Both the position numbers and the translations under genes were made by a program. From assembly GCF_000384295.1 (NCBI RefSeq), contig NZ_KB913037.1, forward strand, positions 4,038,867 through 4,102,866: a DNA stretch of 64,000 nucleotides. Direction: 5' to 3'. Under the pieces are notes generated by a model. The model saw only the letters and a program-made list of their open reading frames with translations, ran no database searches and was not told the origin of the DNA. Positions 18,193-27,218 of the stretch are shown here, one piece after another. Source of the DNA: Amycolatopsis balhimycina FH 1894 (GTDB lineage: Bacteria; Actinomycetota; Actinomycetes; Mycobacteriales; Pseudonocardiaceae). The number at the start of each line of letters is the position of its first letter. Position 1 is the first letter of the stretch.

Positions 18193-18588
18193 ATGAACGG
18201 ATCGACCAAGCAGAAGACCGCCGCCGACTGCGCGGAGGAACTTCCCGGAGCCCGGCTGGAGCATCCCTTCGGCCCCGGCTGGGAGGTCTTCAAGGTGCGC
18301 GGCAAGGTGTTCATGCTGATGACCGAGGTTCCGGGGCGCCCGGTCGTGATCCTCAAAGCGGACCCCGGCGAGGCCCTCGCCCTGCGAGAGCGGAACAGCC
18401 ACATCACCCCCGGCTACCACATGAACAAGAAGCACTGGATCACGCTGGAGGGCGGGGACGGCGTCGACGAGACGCTGGTCGAGGAACTCGTCACAGACTC
18501 CTACTTGCTCGTGGTCTCTCACCTGCCCAAGGCCGAGCGGCCGGTCGACCCGCACACCTACGGCAGCGGCACGCGGGCGGCCCGCTGA
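18193..18588 (+). CDS. MmcQ/YjbR family protein
   Basis: 131 residues matching the MmcQ/YjbR family (CyaY-like fold, sometimes called DNA-binding). Recognisable segments are LEHPFGPGWEVFKVRGKVF, VILKADPGEALALRE, ITPGYHMNKKHWITL and the C-terminal DSYLLVVSHLPK. The size is normal for the family (about 115-130). The molecular role is not established. It is divergent from the AraC regulator gene. Confidence 0.9.
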   Translation: MNGSTKQKTAADCAEELPGARLEHPFGPGWEVFKVRGKVFMLMTEVPGRPVVILKADPGEALALRERNSHITPGYHMNKKHWITLEGGDGVDETLVEELVTDSYLLVVSHLPKAERPVDPHTYGSGTRAAR

Positions 18589-18771
18589 GCGCGGCCGGCT
18601 CCACGGTCAAGTGCGAACCCGAACACGCCCGCGCGAGAACGCGCTACAACTGCCGCGACGCGACCGCCCCGGTGCTCGATGAACGCCGCGAGCTTTCCCT
18701 CCGGCGGCCGAGCCCTTGCTCGTGCAACGCTTGTCATGCCCGCACACGTCCGCCTTCGACCCGAGAGTCCG

Positions 18772-20085
18772 ATGGAACCGACCGAACCGACCCTGCCGCT
18801 CTTCGACGCGGAGCCCGCGCGGCCACTTGCCGACCGCCTGCGCCCCACGCGGCTGGAAGATGTCGTCGGGCAGGACCACCTCCTGGCCCCGGACGCCCCG
18901 CTGGGCCGCATGGTCGCTCAGCACCGCCTCGGCTCCGCCATCCTGTGGGGGCCGCCCGGCGTCGGGAAAACGACCATCGCCCGGCTCCTCGCGGAAGGCA
19001 CCAACCTGGCCTTCGAACCGGTGTCAGCCACCTTCTCCGGCGTGGCCGATCTGCGGAAGGTCTTCGCCGCCGCGGGAAAACGGCGGGGCGTCGGCCAGGG
19101 CACCCTGCTGTTCGTCGACGAGATCCACCGCTTCAACCGCGCCCAGCAGGACAGCTTCCTTCCGTACGTCGAGGACGGCACGATCACCCTGATCGGTGCC
19201 ACCACGGAGAACCCGAGCTTCGAACTCAACGGCGCGCTCCTTTCCCGCACCCAGGTCCTCGTCCTCAAACGCCTCGACGAAGCGGCGCTGTCCACGTTGC
19301 TCAACCGCGCCGAGCAGCTCACCGGCCACCGGCTGCCCCTGGACGACGACGCCCGCCGAGCCCTGATCGCCATGGCCGACGGCGACGGCCGCTACCTCCT
19401 CAACATGGCCGAACAGCTTCAGGCCCTCCCGGACACCGGGACGCCCCTGGACACCACGGCGCTCGCCCACCACATCCAGCAGCGCGCCCCGCTGTACGAC
19501 AAGGCGCAGGAGAGCCACTACAACCTGATCTCCGCGCTGCACAAGTCCATGCGCGGCTCCGACCCGGACGCGGCTCTGTATTGGCTGGCCCGCATGCTCG
19601 ACGGTGGCGAGGACCCGCTGTACGTGGCCCGCCGCCTGGTCCGCTTCGCAGGCGAGGACATCGGCATGGCCGACCCGCAAGCGGTCCAGCAGACGCTCGC
19701 CGCCTGGGACGTGTACGAGCGACTCGGCTCCCCCGAGGGCGAGCTGGCGATCGCCCAGGCCGTCGTCTACCTGGCCACAGCCCCGAAGTCCATCGCCGTC
19801 TACCGCGGCTTCAACGCGGCACATCGCGCCGCCCGACGCACCGGCTCGCTGATGCCGCCCGCCCACATCCTCAACGCCCCGACCCGGCTGATGAAGGACC
19901 TCGGCTACGGCAAGGACTACGAGTACGACCCGGACACCACCGACGGCTTCTCCGGCGCCGACTACTTCCCCGGCGACATGGACCGCGAGACGTATTACCA
20001 GCCCACCCAAAACGGCTACGAGGCCCAGATCACCGAGCGCCTGCGCAATTGGGCGGCCTCGCGTGCTCGCCGACAACGCGGATAA
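18772..20085 (+). CDS. rarA: Replication-associated recombination protein A (AAA+ ATPase)
   Basis: About 437 residues, the usual length for RarA/MgsA. The start region reads PLADRLRPTRLEDVVGQDHL. Walker A is GPPGVGKT (60-67), Walker B is LLFVDEIHRFN, and sensor 1 is GATTENPSFELNGALLSR. The C-terminal tetramerisation part has YDKAQESHYNLISALHKSM. RarA binds stalled forks and clamp-loader targets. The frame is open to 18679, but the ATG at 18772 starts the conserved protein. A strong hairpin follows at 20163. Confidence 0.93.
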   Translation: MEPTEPTLPLFDAEPARPLADRLRPTRLEDVVGQDHLLAPDAPLGRMVAQHRLGSAILWGPPGVGKTTIARLLAEGTNLAFEPVSATFSGVADLRKVFAAAGKRRGVGQGTLLFVDEIHRFNRAQQDSFLPYVEDGTITLIGATTENPSFELNGALLSRTQVLVLKRLDEAALSTLLNRAEQLTGHRLPLDDDARRALIAMADGDGRYLLNMAEQLQALPDTGTPLDTTALAHHIQQRAPLYDKAQESHYNLISALHKSMRGSDPDAALYWLARMLDGGEDPLYVARRLVRFAGEDIGMADPQAVQQTLAAWDVYERLGSPEGELAIAQAVVYLATAPKSIAVYRGFNAAHRAARRTGSLMPPAHILNAPTRLMKDLGYGKDYEYDPDTTDGFSGADYFPGDMDRETYYQPTQNGYEAQITERLRNWAASRARRQRG

Positions 20086-20162
20086 CCGGCCGGCTGCCAC
20101 CGGAGCGAGCCGGATTCGTCACGGGAGTGCCAGCACTCGAATGCTGCTATCAGGGCAACGAA

Positions 20163-20194
20163 AAGGGCCATCCACTCTACTGTGGACGGCCCTT
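20163..20194. terminator. Hairpin downstream of rarA
   Basis: A near-perfect 13-bp inverted repeat (AAGGGCCATCCAC and GTGGACGGCCCTT, one mismatch) with a 6-nt loop lies 78 nt after the rarA stop. It probably terminates rarA transcription. Homology to the HTH-cassette family begins immediately after it. Confidence 0.55.
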
Positions 20195-20390
20195 GACCTG
20201 CTGTGGACCTTGGGGAGCTTATTACAACACAAAACCCTAGTTAGAAGCCCTGGAGGCCCTGCTCCGGAAGCTGCCAGACCCCACCAAGCCGACTCCGCTG
20301 CCCGTCGACCGCTTCAAGCCACGGCAGGCACGCCGACTCGACGCCAACCACGTTCAGGAACTCATCGTCGGCTACCAGGCTGGAGCGACG

Positions 20391-20642
20391 GTGTATGAGC
20401 TGGGTGCCCGGTTCGGCATCGACCGGCGGACGGTGAGCGCCGTCCTCCGTCGGCACGGCGTGCCGACGCGTCGCCGCAGCCTCCCCATCGATCAGGTCGA
20501 CACTGCCATCCACCTCTACGCCCTCGGCTGGTCACTCGCACGAGTCGGCGAACACTTGGGCGTCGATCCGACCACCGTCCTGAACTGCCTTCGCAGACGT
20601 GGCGTCCGTACTCGCGACGCACACGGACGACCTCGGTCTTGA
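20391..20642 (+). CDS. Double-HTH protein, copy 1 (broken N-terminus)
   Basis: 84 codons encoding two helix-turn-helix units: [20 protein letters not shown] then [20 protein letters not shown], ending GRPRS. It resembles the DNA-binding part of Hin/resolvase-type proteins but has no recombinase catalytic domain. DNA homology to copy 4 (45215-45673) extends upstream to 20198, but that part has a 1-nt deletion (CCTTGGGG for CCTTAGGGG) and an amber codon at 20238 where copy 4 has CAG. Only the segment from the GTG at 20391 can be read, if it is translated at all. No DUF2637-like gene follows. Confidence 0.6.
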   Translation: MYELGARFGIDRRTVSAVLRRHGVPTRRRSLPIDQVDTAIHLYALGWSLARVGEHLGVDPTTVLNCLRRRGVRTRDAHGRPRS

Positions 20643-20721
20643 CGTACTGGGATTTCTCCGGTGCACCGTCAGACGGCGGTACGTCGAATCGATCCCACGG
20701 AGCTCACTACGCTGACACCTC

Positions 20722-21093
20722 ATGGCAAGGGCTCCGAAGTTCAGCACCCGGATGACCGGTCGATGGCGGATCGTGGCGATGAGTGGCTGGGACCGCGACG
20801 CGATCGACCTGGTCGAGCCGGGATACGTCGAGTTCGCCCGGAACGGGACCGGCCAGTTCGGTTTCATCGCCGTCCACGGTCGGCTGGACTGCCGCCCGGT
20901 CGAGCGGGACGGCCGCCTCGGCGTGGAGTTCACGTGGGAAGGTTCCGACGAGGGTGATCAGGTCAGCGGACGCGGCTGGGCGATCCTGGTCGACGACGAC
21001 ACGATCGAGGGCCATCTGTTCTTCCACCTGGGCGACGACTCGAGTTTCCGGGCGAAGCCGTTCACCGATGCCGACGAACTGGACGGACCGTGA
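20722..21093 (+). CDS. Conserved hypothetical protein of the TOTE-type locus
   Basis: 123 residues: beta-rich, acidic, with GRWRIVAMSGWDRDAIDLV, a repeated FIAVHGRLDCRP / VEFTWEGSDEGDQVSGRG pattern and GHLFFHLGDDSSF at the C-terminus. I recognise it as a conserved actinobacterial protein of unknown function (single small domain). Its TGA overlaps the GTG of the next gene (GTGA), so the two are translationally coupled and form one operon with the primase-helicase gene. Confidence 0.8.
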   Translation: MARAPKFSTRMTGRWRIVAMSGWDRDAIDLVEPGYVEFARNGTGQFGFIAVHGRLDCRPVERDGRLGVEFTWEGSDEGDQVSGRGWAILVDDDTIEGHLFFHLGDDSSFRAKPFTDADELDGP

Positions 21094-22256
21094 GCGAATA
21101 CCAGTACTACGAGTTCGTCGCGATCGACCGGCCACTGGACGACGGTGAACAAGCTGCGGTCCGGTCGCTGTCCACCCGGGCACGGATCTCTTCGACCAGC
21201 TTCGTGAACGAGTACCACTGGGGCGACTTCAAGGGTGACCCTCGCCGTCTGATGGAGCGCCACTACGACGCGCACCTGTACGTCGCCAGCTGGGGCACCC
21301 ACCGGGTGATGCTTCGCCTGCCGTGCGATCTGCTCGATCCCGACGTCGTCGAGGACTACTGCATCGGTGACGAGGTGAGCGCCTGGGTCATGGACGAGTT
21401 CATCGTGCTCGACATCAGCAGCGAGGACCACGCCGGTGAGTTCGACTTCGACTACGACCCCGAGAACCTGCTGTCGACGATCGTCGGAGTTCGCGCCGAA
21501 CTCGCCGCCGGTGATCTCCGGCCGCTCTATCTCGCCTGGCTGGCGGCCTATGGTGCCTGGGAGCGCGATGAAGACGTTTTCGATCGTGATGCTGACGACG
21601 ATCTCGAACCACCTGTTCCGCCCGGGCTGGGCACGCTCACGGCCGCGCAGCGGGCGCTGGCCGACTTCCTGCACCTCGACGACGATTTGATCGCGATCGC
21701 GGCTCAGGCTTCTCCACCACTGGGCAAGACGGCCGATAGCCCTGCTGACCTCACCGTTTGGGCAGCTCGCCTGCCGGTCACCGAGAAGGATCGGCTCTTG
21801 GCGCGGGTAATGCAGGGTGAGGCGGCGCGGGTGCAGATGGAGTTGCTGCGTCGTTTCCACGGCGATAGCGCTCCGATCATCCCCGTCCCAGCCCGCCGGA
21901 CCGTGGCCGACCTGCTCGACAACGCGGCGCGGCGACGAGCCGACCGTGAGCGTCGGCTGGCCGCCGAGCGCGCTGAAGACGAGGTACGCCGGGAACAGGC
22001 GCGCCTGCAGGCCCGCGGACGACGACTCGACACACTGGCCGCCGAGGAAGACGCCGCGTGGTCGCGCGTCGAGGCGATGATCGCCACCAGGAAACCCGCC
22101 GAGTACGACGCCGCCGTCACCCTGCTCAGCGATCTGCAGGCGCTGGCCGAACGCGACGGCCACTATGACACGTTCACCGCGCGCATGATCGCGCTGCGGC
22201 ACACGCACGGACGCAAACCCAGCCTCATCGAGCGCCTCGACCGGGTCTCCCTCTGA
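21090..22256 (+). CDS. Conserved hypothetical protein with coiled coil (TOTE-type locus)
   Basis: 388 residues. The N-terminal domain starts with YQYYEFVAIDRPLDD, then ARISSTSFVNEYHWGDFKG, and has an acidic centre (DVFDRDADDDLEPP). From about residue 265 to 330 there is a long charged helix rich in Arg/Glu (NAARRRADRERRLAAERAE) likely to form a coiled coil. The function is unknown. It is coupled by a 4-bp overlap to the upstream small gene, and the primase-helicase gene begins 23 nt downstream, so a role in that conflict system is plausible. Confidence 0.8.
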   Translation: MSEYQYYEFVAIDRPLDDGEQAAVRSLSTRARISSTSFVNEYHWGDFKGDPRRLMERHYDAHLYVASWGTHRVMLRLPCDLLDPDVVEDYCIGDEVSAWVMDEFIVLDISSEDHAGEFDFDYDPENLLSTIVGVRAELAAGDLRPLYLAWLAAYGAWERDEDVFDRDADDDLEPPVPPGLGTLTAAQRALADFLHLDDDLIAIAAQASPPLGKTADSPADLTVWAARLPVTEKDRLLARVMQGEAARVQMELLRRFHGDSAPIIPVPARRTVADLLDNAARRRADRERRLAAERAEDEVRREQARLQARGRRLDTLAAEEDAAWSRVEAMIATRKPAEYDAAVTLLSDLQALAERDGHYDTFTARMIALRHTHGRKPSLIERLDRVSL

Positions 22257-22279
22257 CCGTCCCGTCTACGGTGGGATCC

Positions 22280-22927
22280 GTGGACGACGATCTCCAGTCA
22301 GCGCAGGTCGCGGAGCTCGCGGAGGAACTCGCGCAGCTCCGCGCCTTGACAACGCGGTTGCGTGCGGAGAACGCGCGGCTGTTACGACTGCTGGAGCTGA
22401 CACCGAAACAAGCGGCTCCGCCCGGCCCGGTACAGACCGGCTTCTTCGAGGCGCACCCCGGCCCGGTCGACCGGCGATCGGCCCCGGAGGTGAAGGTCGA
22501 TTTCTTCGCTGCCTTGTTCGCCGCGCGCACCGACATCTACGCCACACGATGGGAGAACGCGCGAACAGGCCAGGCGGGTAGGCTGCCAGCGGTGCGCGGC
22601 GGCTGGCGCAGGGGTGTGCGGCACGAGGACCGCGACTATTTGCCGCTGAGCAAGGACGTGCTGCGCACACATCTGCCCGGTGACGTGCATGTCGGGCTGT
22701 ATCCGCTGTTGGACGGCGACCTGTGCTGGTGGCTGGCGGCCGACTTCGACGGCCCGATGGCGATGCTGGATTCCCTGGCCTACCTGAAGGCCGCCAGGGC
22801 ATGGTCGGTGCCAGCAGCGTTGGAAGTCTCGCGCTCGGGAGTGGGCGCCCATGTGTGGGTGTTCTTCACCGCACCCACGCCCGCGGAAACGGAATTTGTC
22901 AAGGTGGGTGAGACCAGTGGGTGTTAG
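22280..22927 (+). pseudogene. TOTE-type primase-helicase, 5' fragment (interrupted by IS3 element)
   Basis: The first about 200 residues of a TOTE conflict-system protein. A short coiled coil (LAEELAQLRALTTRLRAE) leads into an archaeo-eukaryotic primase-like domain with WWLAADFDGPMAM (catalytic D-x-D) and SRSGVGAHVWVFF (conserved H). The native frame ends at TPAET near 22892, where the insertion element begins; the remaining codons to the stop at 22927 belong to the element. The rest of the gene resumes at 24474. The GTG at 22280 is preferred over GTG 22271. Confidence 0.85.
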
Positions 22928-23934
22928 GCGGCTTCGGTTTTGGTCTCCTGGCTGGTGTCGTCGGTGGGTCGGTTGATCCAGACGGTGTCGGGGAGATCGA
23001 GCACCTTCGGCGCCGTGGTGATGCCACCGAACCGGTGCGGGTGCCTGGCCCGGGCTTCGGTGAGCACGGCGCGCCGGTCGGCGGCTTTGGCGGTTGCCAG
23101 GCCGAAGTGGACGTCGGCGGGGGTGTGCAGGCCGATGCCGGTGTGTCGATGTTCGTGGTTGTACCACTGGGCGAACTCGTCCATGAATTTCCTTGCCTCC
23201 GACAGTGACCCGAAGCGTTCGGGGAATTCCGGACCGTATTTCAAGGTCTTGAACAGTGATTCCGAGTACGGGTTGTCGTTGGACACCCGAGGCCGCGAGT
23301 GTGACCGTGTGACCTCGAGGTCGGCGAGCAAGACGGCGACAGTTTTGCTGGTCATCGACGTGCCCCGGTCGGCGTGCACGACCTGCGGGACGCCGTGGAC
23401 GGTGAAGATCTGTTCCATCAGTTCTTTCGCCAGGACACCGGATTCGTGGGCGTGGACATGGACGCCGACGATGAACCGGGAGTAGATATCGATCATCACG
23501 TACGCGTCGAAGTAGGTGCCTTTCACCGGGCCCGCCAGCTTGGTGATGTCCCACGAATACACCTGACGCGGTGCGGTCGCGACCAGTTCCGGACAGGCCT
23601 TCGCTGGGTGACGCGCCAGCCGGCGGCGTTCCTTGACCTGCTTGTTCTCCGCCAGCACCCGGTACATCGTGGACACCGAGCACACGTAGACGCCCTCGTC
23701 GAGCAGCTGGGCATAGATCTGCAACGGCGCCAGGTCCACAAATCGTTCGCTGGTGAGCACCTGGAGTATCCGCAGGCGTTCGGAAACGGTCAGTTTGTTG
23801 ACCGGTTCCGGCGCCGGATGCGCCATGACCGCCGGCGTGGCCGCGGCGGCGGTCTTGCCGTGCCGGATCGCCGTTGAGCGCGCCAGCCCGGTCAGCCAGG
23901 CGGCTTGCCTCGTGGGCACACCATCGGCGGTCAT
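22924..23934 (-). CDS. IS3 family transposase OrfB
   Basis: 336 residues with a DDE integrase core: YSWDITKLAG (first D), VVHADRGTSMTS (second D) and NDNPYSESLFKTLKY (catalytic E). The C-terminus has WYNHEHRHTGIGLHTPADV, typical of IS3-group OrfB. It appears intact. The frame remains open upstream of the ATG (LTHAYAS) to the end of orfA, consistent with expression by frameshifting from orfA, which ends 17 nt upstream. Confidence 0.92.
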   Translation of the reverse strand: MTADGVPTRQAAWLTGLARSTAIRHGKTAAAATPAVMAHPAPEPVNKLTVSERLRILQVLTSERFVDLAPLQIYAQLLDEGVYVCSVSTMYRVLAENKQVKERRRLARHPAKACPELVATAPRQVYSWDITKLAGPVKGTYFDAYVMIDIYSRFIVGVHVHAHESGVLAKELMEQIFTVHGVPQVVHADRGTSMTSKTVAVLLADLEVTRSHSRPRVSNDNPYSESLFKTLKYGPEFPERFGSLSEARKFMDEFAQWYNHEHRHTGIGLHTPADVHFGLATAKAADRRAVLTEARARHPHRFGGITTAPKVLDLPDTVWINRPTDDTSQETKTEAA

Positions 23935-23951
23935 GGACGCGTAGGCGTGGG

Positions 23952-24389
23952 TCAGCGCTTCTTGCGCTTCTCGTCGGAATCCGCTCTCTCGGAGAGACCT
24001 TCCAAGAGAGCGTGCGCTTTTCCCATGATGTCCAGGGCCGTCTCGGTGGTGTTCAGCCGTTTGCTCAAACGGGCGTTCTCCCGCGTGAGCCGCGCGATCT
24101 CAGCCTGCTCCGCGGACAGTCTGCCGACCTTCTCGCCGGGCTTTTTGCCCGCCAGCACGCCGGCATCGCGCTGCTTGCGCCACTCGCTGATCAACGACGA
24201 GTACAGGCCTTCCCGCCGCAGGTATCCGCCGCCGTCGCCCTGCTCACACGCCGCCTCGTAGGCGTCCAGATGGGCGAGCTTCTCCGACGCGGTGAACGTG
24301 CGTCGCCGTGGCCCGTCGCTGCGCGGGTGCTGGGAATCCATCCGCTCATTGTCGCCCTCGACTACCGGGGACATGGTCTTGCGGGTCAT
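23952..24389 (-). CDS. IS3 family transposase OrfA
   Basis: Up to 145 residues with an N-terminal HTH (RTFTASEKLAHLDAYEAA, then YLRREGLYSSLISEWRKQRD) and a leucine-zipper-like coiled coil (LTRENARLSKRLNTTE). This is standard OrfA of the IS3 family. The start may be further in, for example at the Met of MDSQHPRSDGP. It ends in the basic DEKRKKR just before orfB. Confidence 0.88.
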   Translation of the reverse strand: MTRKTMSPVVEGDNERMDSQHPRSDGPRRRTFTASEKLAHLDAYEAACEQGDGGGYLRREGLYSSLISEWRKQRDAGVLAGKKPGEKVGRLSAEQAEIARLTRENARLSKRLNTTETALDIMGKAHALLEGLSERADSDEKRKKR

Positions 24390-24473
24390 GTCAGTCGATC
24401 CGTATCTCGCCCTGCATCAGGCCGGGTTGCTGTGAACCAGTGGACTCAACTCACCCTGACACGCAGGGAACGG

Positions 24474-26271
24474 CTCGCCGACTTGGCACAGCCCTCTTAC
24501 GTGAAGCGATGGCGGTGCGTGGCCGCATGGACCTGGCCAGCTATGATCGACTGTTCCCGTCGCAGGACGTGCTGCCCGCGGGCGGCGTCGGGAACCTGAT
24601 CGCCGCACCTTTGCACGGCAAGGCCCGCCAGGACGGCGCGACGGTATTCCTCGACCTGGCCACGATGGAACCAGACGATGACCAATGGACGTACCTGTCC
24701 TCGCTCGGCCGAATGAGCCCTGCCGAGGTTAATCGGGTCGCGCGCCGCGCCGGCGGAGTCACCGTCGGAGCCAGCATCGACAAGATCGGCGCCGCAGTCT
24801 CGACTCGGATCCGTACCACCGCACCCCCATCGTGCACGCCCGGCTTGGCTCGGGAATCCGTCTGGAATCAGGCGAGTTGACCCCGGCGTTGCACGCGACG
24901 CTGAAGCACGCGGCGTCGATGACCAACCCACTGTTCTACGAGCGCCAACGACTCCGAATGTCCACATGGGACACGCCGAGGTTCCTACGCAGCTACGAAA
25001 CTCTCGACGGCGGGCTCGTCCTGCCCCGGGGGCTGCACGACACGGTGGCCTCGCTGGTCGAGCAGGCGGGCAGCCGCCTTGAGGTGATCGACGAGCAGCA
25101 GGCCGGCGAGACGCGGGAGTTCACATTCGCCGCTACGCTGACCCGGCAGCAGCAAGACGCCATAGACGATCTACGCGACCATGATCTCGGCGTGCTGGTC
25201 GCGCCGCCGGGCGCGGGCAAGACCGTGGTGGCCTGCGCGGTCATGGCTACCCACGCGACCTCCACGCTCGTGCTGGTCGACCGCAAGACTCTGGCCGACC
25301 AGTGGCGAACACGCATCAGCGAAATGCTGGGCGTCAAAGCCGGCCAACTCGGCGGTGGCCGCCGCAAAACCCGCGGCGTGATCGATGTCGTTATGCTGCA
25401 AACCCTGGCTCGCAAGACCGACATCGAGGAGCTCACCAGCGGCTACGGGCTGATCGTCGTCGACGAGTGCCACCACATCCCCGCCGCCGCGTTCGAGCAC
25501 GCCGTCAAGCAGATCCCGGCCCGCCGCTGGCTCGGACTCACCGCCACCCCATACCGACGCGACAAGCTCGACGACTTGATCACCCTCCAGCTGGGCCCAA
25601 TCCGGCACACCATCACTCACTCCACCCGGCCCAGTGTGGACTCGACACCCCAACTCGAGTTGGACACGACCGCGCACCGTCCGGTGCCGGCGCTCCACGT
25701 GCACGACACCGCCTACCGCTATGCCGGTGACGCCGACCCGACCAAGCCCGGTGGGATGGCGGCCATCTACCGCGATCTCGTCGCCGACGACGCCCGCCTC
25801 ACCCAGGTCGTCGACGACGTGATCGCCGCGCTGAAACGGGGTCGGCACTGCCTGCTGCTCACCCAGTGGACCACCCACGTCGAACGGTTCGCCGACGAAC
25901 TCCGGCAACGCTCGCTCGACCCGATCGTGCTGCGCGGCGGCATGAGCGCGACCGCCCGCCGCGACGCTCTCGCCCGCCTCCAACCCGCGAACGACGTACC
26001 GCTGCTGGTCGTCGCCACCGGACCATTCGCCGGCGAAGGATTCGACTGCCCTGTCCTGGACACGCTCTTCCTCGCCGCACCGATCGCGTTCAAAGGACGC
26101 CTCGTCCAATACGCAGGCCGCATCCTCCGCGCTCACCCCGACAAAGCCACCGCAGAAGTCCACGACTACCACGACATCAACACCGGCGTCCCGGCCTCGT
26201 CACTGGCCAAACGCGCGCCCGGCTACATCAGCCTCGGCTTCCCCGACCCCCGCCGAGCAGCAACACGTTGA
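24474..26271 (+). pseudogene. TOTE-type primase-helicase, 3' fragment with frameshift
   Basis: The gene resumes after the IS3 element: ARRLGTALLREAMAVRG and LASYDRLFPSQD finish the primase part. At a run of five C near 24823-24827 the frame shifts from TTAPPS to [10 protein letters not shown]. The rest, open from GTG 24832 to 26271 (479 codons), is a complete superfamily 2 helicase: [12 protein letters not shown] (Walker A), VVDECHH (motif II), [11 protein letters not shown] (motif III) and QYAGRILR (motif VI). The helicase part could still be made alone, but the gene as a whole is broken twice. Confidence 0.85.
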
Positions 26272-26514
26272 GCAGGAGCGGCCAGCTGCAGACAGGCGCA
26301 TTGGGCAATGCTGACCACGAGCACCACGTCCTGCCAGCTGATCTTGATCAGAACGACCAGGCGACAACCCACACCGTCCACGGGGATACACACGATTGAG
26401 TGGCCTTCCCGCTTGCGCGCAGCAGTCCGGTCGCGGTCGGCGCCGGATGTGGCTACCGTCGTAACTTGAGTCAGCAGCGGCCAGTGCCGCTGAGCCCATG
26501 GCGGTACCAAGCAA

Positions 26515-27103
26515 GTGCTGGTTCAGAGCCAAGGTGGGGCAGTGGACGCCAAGCCAGATTCGAAGCAGGGTCGTCGCGGGGCTCAATGTCGCGTGGATTC
26601 AACACCGCTTCGTGTTCGTGGTGTCCGTCACGACCCGCCCGATGCCAAGAAGATCGCGAAGGCACTCCTCGAACTCGCACGAGAACAGATGGCCGACAAG
26701 CCAGGTCACCGTCACGATCCCAACGCGATTAGTGGCGAGAGTTCGCCCCTGCCGTCTTTGCCCGCCAACCGGCCCAAGCCACGGCGGGTGCGACATCTCG
26801 ATCAAGACCAAAGTCCAGATGCTGGTACAGGGCTACGCTGCGGGCGCGACGACCTATGAGCTGGGTGACCGGTTCGGCATCGACCGCCGTACCGTCAGTG
26901 CCATCCTCCACCAGTACAACGTTCCGATGCGCCGACGCGGCCTCTCCCCAAGCCAGGTGGACGAGGCGATCCACCTCTACCGTCTCGGCTGGTCACTCGC
27001 TCGAGTTGGCGAACACCTTGCTGTCGACCCGACCACAGTGCTGAACCGCCTGCAGGAACATGGCATCCGCACTCGCGACACACACGGACGGGCTCGATCT
27101 TGA
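26515..27103 (+). pseudogene. Double-HTH protein, copy 2 (frameshifted)
   Basis: The first frame reads a small conserved segment (PPDAKKIAKALLELAREQM), then NRPKPRRVRHLDQDQ. At the run CCAAAG near 26810 one extra A moves the HTH part to another frame: VQMLVQGYAAGATTYELGD, then [19 protein letters not shown] and [20 protein letters not shown]. Restoring the frame gives the same layout as copy 4, so this copy is probably inactive, or only the HTH part from about 26856 is made. It ends GRARS like copy 1 and has no DUF2637-like partner. Confidence 0.65.
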
Positions 27104-27203
27104 CATGCTGGCAGATCGTCGGCAGCTCACAGTCTCAGCAGTCGATACTCAAAACTAACTTAACTTCCAGCGGTCGAGTGAGGCTAGAACTAAAGTTTTA
27201 CTG

Positions 27204-27218
27204 TAGTATGAGCCGGTG
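27204..27218 (+). promoter_or_regulatory. Probable leaderless promoter of the AbiE pair
   Basis: An AT-rich patch unusual for this sequence precedes abiEi. A TAGTAT -10-like hexamer (27204-27209) lies 6 nt before the GTG start, which would place transcription initiation at the start codon itself. AAAACT (about 27150) and AGTTTT (27194-27199) form a loose inverted repeat that could be an operator; AbiEi antitoxins of known systems repress their own promoter. No good -35 is visible. Confidence 0.4.

Larger units (their letters stand above)
22897..24461 (-). mobile_element. IS3 family insertion sequence
   Basis: About 1.57 kb with imperfect terminal inverted repeats TGTCAAGGTGGGTGAG (left) and TGTCAGGGTGAGTTGAG (right, reverse complement). 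It holds orfA and orfB on the minus strand. It sits inside the primase-helicase gene; AACGG occurs at 22888-22892 and again at 24469-24473, and joining the flanks there restores the reading frame (TPAETARRLG). The AACGG copies lie 4-7 nt outside the matched repeat tips, so the exact ends are uncertain. Confidence 0.85.

Noticed and set aside
26223..26510. Minus-strand frame between the helicase and HTH copy 2
   Set aside because: Cys/Val-rich translation without a recognisable fold, overlapping the helicase 3' end; treated as a shadow.
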